From NCBI GenBank assembly GCA_964019155.1, contig OZ025242.1, forward strand, positions 824,694-888,693: 64,000 nt of DNA, read 5' to 3'. The notes under the pieces are model-generated. The model worked only from the letters and a program-made list of their open reading frames with translations. It searched no databases and had not been told where the DNA came from. Source of the DNA: Osedax fenrisi. Its lineage: Eukaryota > Annelida > Polychaeta > Sabellida > Siboglinidae. A program made the position numbers and the translations under genes. Position 1 is the stretch's first letter. Every line of letters begins with the position of its first letter. Below are positions 39,701 to 64,000 of the stretch, one piece after another.

Positions 39701-41351
39701 AAATATCTTTTACAAATATATGATTTTTAGGCTGATATCGATGGTGACAGATTTATTGAAGATTTAGGTAATCAATTAAGTAAATCAGTAGCTTTCGATG
39801 CTATTATGAGAGTAAGAACCAGTACTGGTTAGTTTTAATAACTAAACATTTTAATTGATCGATTGCTAATTTTATTTCTTGATATAGGAATTCGTCCAAC
39901 TGATTTCTTTGGTAATCTCTCCATGTCAAATACAACTGATATTGAAATTTCGTGTATGGATAGAGATAAAGGTATTTGTGTTGATATAAAACATGATGAC
40001 AAGTTAGAAGAATCTGATTCTGTATCTATACAGGTTTATTACTTAAACTATAATAGTTAATATCAACTAATAAGTATGATTATAGGCTGCTGTATTATAT
40101 ACAAGTTGTTCTGGTCAAAGAAGATTACGAGTATTAAATTTATCATTAAAAGCAACTGCACAAATGAGTGAATTGTTCAGGGCATGTGAATTAGATACAA
40201 TGATCAATATAATAACTAAACAATGTTAGTATATATATATATATATATATATTTAAATTATATATTAATTTATTCTATTAAATATACTTCAATTATTATA
40301 GCAATAAGACAATGTTTAAATGGAACACCAATACATACTAGAAATCAATTATCTGAAGAATGTGCTAATATATTGGCATGTTATAGAAAACATTGTGCAA
40401 GTCCTAGTTCAGCTGGACAATTAGTACTTCCAGAATGTATGAAATTGATGCCAGTTTATATGAATTGTTTAATAAAAAGTCATTTATTACAAGGAGGTAA
40501 TTATTAATACATATTTAAACATGAACTCATTATAATATTCATAATTTTATAATAGGTAAAGATATTGCAATAGACGATAGAAGTTATATTATAAATCTAT
40601 TAAATTCGATGACAATTAAAGATACAACATGTTTCCTTTATCCTCAATTACTTCCATTGGTTTTTAACTTTTATTATTTATAATGTACTATTTATTTAGA
40701 TTATGTATTAACTATAATATATCATCTCTTGTATAGCATAATTTAGACACAGTAGGATCTGGAGAACAGGATATGATAACTATTTTACCAGTTGCCATAC
40801 GAACTTCATATGTAAGATTACAAGATAATGGAGTTTATCTTATAGGTTTATTATAAGAAACTCAGCAAATAACAACATACATTTAACATATTTGATAAAT
40901 CACAGATAATGGTTTAATTCTATTATTATGGCTGGGAAGTAATGTTAGCACTGATTGGCTACAAGATGTATTTGCTGTGAATGCGCTATCCAGTATTGAA
41001 CCAGATAATGTTAGAAATATATCATATGTATAACATTAATAACACATACATACAACATTTAGCATAGAATACCAGTTTTGGATACAGATATGTCACGTAA
41101 AATAATATCGATCATAAATAAAGTGAAATCACAAAGGACCAGATCTCTTAAGGTTAATATAAGGTTACTATATGGAAATATAATATATAATATCTATTTT
41201 GTTATAGTTGAAGATTATACGCCAAGGTGATAAACAACAAGAACTGTTATTTAAATCATTATTAGTAGAAGACCACAGTAATGAAGGTTTACCTTCTTAT
41301 GTGGATTATGTTTGCCATATTCATAAGGAAATCAGAAATATATTGAATTAA
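29314..41351 (+). CDS. SEC24: COPII coat cargo-binding subunit SEC24 (C/D class)
   Basis: SEC24 pairs with SEC23 on ER exit sites and selects cargo. Exons: 29314-29389, 29545-29596, 30811-31048, 33378-34364, 34516-34752, 34886-35024, 38086-38201, 38258-38389, 38564-38825, 39274-39655, 39731-39827, 39888-40033, 40086-40224, 40302-40496, 40556-40659, 40737-40845, 40906-41027, 41063-41152, 41208-41351 (about 1250 aa). The Pro/Gln-rich N-terminus includes a hexapeptide array. Then come the zinc finger (RCKRC...FECNFCHC), the trunk (AFIFMIDVSYNSVKTGLVKL; TGGTIFKY), the beta-sandwich (FDAIMRVRTSTG), the helical part (ACYRKHCASPSSAGQLVLP) and the gelsolin-like end (LLLWLGSNVS; ...VDYVCHIHKEI). The trunk wording matches SEC24C/D rather than A/B. 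All phases agree except exon 8 to 9, which is off by one and may hide a small exon. Intron 2 seems to use a GC donor. The first exons are less certain than the rest. Confidence 0.92.
29770..30450. repeat. GC-richer insert in SEC24 intron 2
   Basis: About 29800-30050 and 30330-30425 are clearly richer in G+C than the flanks. They contain related motifs in inverted order (gagcaacaacttg and gttgctcgc at the left, caacaagttgctgtgcttgt and gttgctcgcggtgcgggcac at the right). This looks like the two ends of an inserted mobile element with an AT-rich middle. The 79-codon frame inside it has no recognisable similarity. An alternative is an unannotated exon, but the phases of the SEC24 exons do not require one here. 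Confidence 0.4.
31604..32062. mobile_element. MITE-like element in SEC24 intron 3
   Basis: Terminal inverted repeats of about 20 bp, gatataaagaaagtggata at the left and tatccactttctttatatc at the right, enclose about 460 bp without an ORF. It is a likely non-autonomous DNA element. The related string actttctttatatcgat at about 4127 may be a solo end. I cannot assign a superfamily, since the target duplication is unclear. Confidence 0.6.
32923..33116. repeat. 194-bp hairpin MITE in SEC24 intron 3
   Basis: The arms are almost perfect over about 85 bp each: ggatcatgtgaacaagcgtc at the left edge and gacgcttgttcacatgatcc at the right. The inner arms are tttagctgcat / atgcagctaaa around the loop tacatcccatggctcac. 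It has no real coding potential, although a 61-codon frame crosses it. A decayed relative with the same loop (agctgcattacatccca) lies at about 48552-48675. Confidence 0.8.
33757..34188 (+). repeat. Coding minisatellite in SEC24 (PPQMGG hexapeptide)
   Basis: Within SEC24 exon 4, an 18-bp unit (ggaggtcccccacaaatg and variants) repeats about 24 times, encoding GGPPQM with G/A, P/S and Q/H variants such as PPQMGAPPQMGG. All variation keeps the reading frame, and synonymous positions are nearly uniform, so the array expanded recently. The other frames through it are shadows. In the protein it falls in the disordered N-terminal region ahead of the zinc finger. Confidence 0.93.
36060..37925 (+). repeat. 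Satellite array, 6 full units plus a diverged edge unit, in SEC24 intron 6
   Basis: Same satellite as in helicase intron 4: units begin gcctattcgaagctataata near 36280, 36560, 36840, 37122, 37405 and 37697, and all are of the long type (about 280-290 bp). A clearly diverged unit precedes them (36060-36270; tcaaaatacgccgaaataaa). Two variants alternate: one has gtaattttagtc with cgtattacat, the other gtaatttagtc with cgtattaaat. The intron is 3.06 kb (35025-38085). Confidence 0.93.
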
Positions 41352-41759
41352 CTGCTACCTTATTTGTACATAATATTTACATGTGTATTATATAATAATG
41401 TGATTTTAATTATAAACATTGTTAGATAAATTCTATACATTAGAATAGCAATCCAATTTTAGTTATATAATATATATTCATATATATTTATATATGTATA
41501 ATATATATTTATATATATATATCAATACTGTAAAATATATATCAAATAAACGCTTATTTATTTGGCGTCATTTCAATTATTTAAATTACTGTACAAACTT
41601 AATTATCACTTGTATTAATAATAAATGTACAAGTTTTATTCTATTTATTTATTTTGACAACAAATAACATTAATTAATAAATATAAATGAGTTGGAATTA
41701 TTTCATGAAGCAATAACAATATTGAAATAAATCTATATATAATAAATATATTATTTATT
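41352..41759. other. Convergent intergenic spacer, SEC24 / LGR
   Basis: The stop codons of SEC24 (+) and the LGR gene (-) are only 408 bp apart. The spacer is AT-rich. It has a possible SEC24 polyadenylation signal, aataaa, near 41543 and several tttatt (aataaa on the minus strand) for the other gene. Overlapping 3' UTRs are possible. Confidence 0.6.
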
Positions 41760-63145
<21,386 letters not shown>

Positions 63146-63286
63146 CTACAAGTGTGTATGGGTATGGGTGTGGGTGTGTGTGAGTGTGTGTGTAGGTGTG
63201 CGGGTGAGTGGGAGTGTGGGTGTGTGTGAGTGGGTGTGTATGAGTGGGTGTGAGTGGGTGTAATTGTAATTGTAATTGTAATGGTT

Positions 63287-64000
63287 TATTTAAACACTTA
63301 AATATATAAAAACATATCTCAAAAGTGTATAGACAATATACAGATATTCAGCAAAACAGTTGCTATGGATGAGTATAAATATAAATATATATAATAATAA
63401 ACAAACGAGAACAAGAAACGATAATGAAATAATAAAATAATAATAGTCATAATTTAGATTTATATAGCATTCAGTGCTGCCTACGTAATAACAATAATTT
63501 TAGTCGAGTTTTAAAGGTGGCGTGATTATTGATATTCCTTATATTAATTGGAATGGAATTCCATTTAATAGGGGACATGCATTTAAACGATCTACCACCA
63601 AATATCTTTTTTTTGTAAGGATGCGTTTTTAGTCGAATGGTTCTAGTAGACCTAAGTGAGTTAAGAGGATTAATAGGATCTAATAGGTTATACAGGTAAA
63701 TTGGTTGGTGCGTAAGTAATAATTTGTGAGTGAGGCATAGAAGTTTAAATAGGCAACGATTTTTAAAAGTTAACCATTTAAGTGAGGACATAAGTGAAGA
63801 GACAGAGGTAGTATAATCAGAATAAGATAAATTAAAAGTAAGTCTAGTAGAAGCACGAATAATACGATCAATTTTAGATATCGATATAGAAGGAAGAGAG
63901 CAGAGAAGAGAGTTACAGTAGTCGAGACGAGAAAAAATAAGAGAGTTTATTAGAATAGAACACGATTTTTTAGTTATAAATTTTCTAATAGAGCGAATTT
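63287..64000 (-). mobile_element. 3' end of a third LINE (different family), cut by the window edge
   Basis: The minus-strand frame is open from the window edge to 63471 and shows the C-terminal part of a reverse transcriptase (SLIFSRLDYCNSLLCSLP, SSLKWLTFKNRCLFKLLCL, SPIKWNSIPINIRNI). A 3' UTR follows, then a tail of four ATTACA-like units (63259-63287). The sequence differs clearly from the other two LINEs and its tail is a hexamer rather than TAC. It lies upstream of the LGR LRR exon, probably in the preceding intron. Confidence 0.85.

Overview
The window looks like nuclear DNA of a metazoan with an extremely AT-rich, repeat-rich genome. It holds spliced genes with GT..AG introns, a relaxin-receptor-type leucine-rich-repeat GPCR, CR1/L2-like LINEs, and hAT-like and PIF/Harbinger-like elements. 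I cannot name the species. Many introns are tiny (about 35-70 nt, e.g. 41028-41062 and 41854-41892), while a few are bloated to 3-11 kb by repeats.

Layout. 1-1820 is a (TAC)n microsatellite. 1822-6420 is AT-rich intergenic DNA with foldback elements. 6421-17394 (+) is a DDX21-type nucleolar DEAD-box helicase; its 11 exons sum to 2061 nt and are fully phase-consistent. Its intron 4 is a 5.1-kb satellite array. 17395-29313 is intergenic and carries nested transposons, including a 1.6-kb hAT-like element. 29314-41351 (+) is a SEC24 COPII coat gene (class C/D) of 19 recognised exons, with a second array of the same satellite in intron 6. 41760-63145 (-) is the 3' part of a relaxin-receptor-like LGR (ten exons, two LRR exons through all seven TM helices), convergent with SEC24. 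63287-64000 (-) is the end of a further LINE, probably within an upstream LGR intron.

The most unusual part is the 11.2-kb LGR intron 49142-60374. It is essentially one long (TAC)n/(GTA)n microsatellite into which two related LINEs (50086-54636 and 56925-59528, both in the sense orientation of the LGR) and one hAT-like element (54831-56499, perfect 8-bp target duplication made of array sequence) have inserted. Both LINEs have array sequence on both sides and end in ...GGTTAC-TAC, suggesting target-primed insertion into this trinucleotide repeat.

The three host genes are functionally unrelated (ribosome biogenesis, ER-to-Golgi transport, hormone reception). What links them is repeat biology: the same satellite in two genes, repeated hairpin families, and several MITE families. 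All gene models were assembled by eye from splice signals, phase and remembered family alignments; no database search was run.
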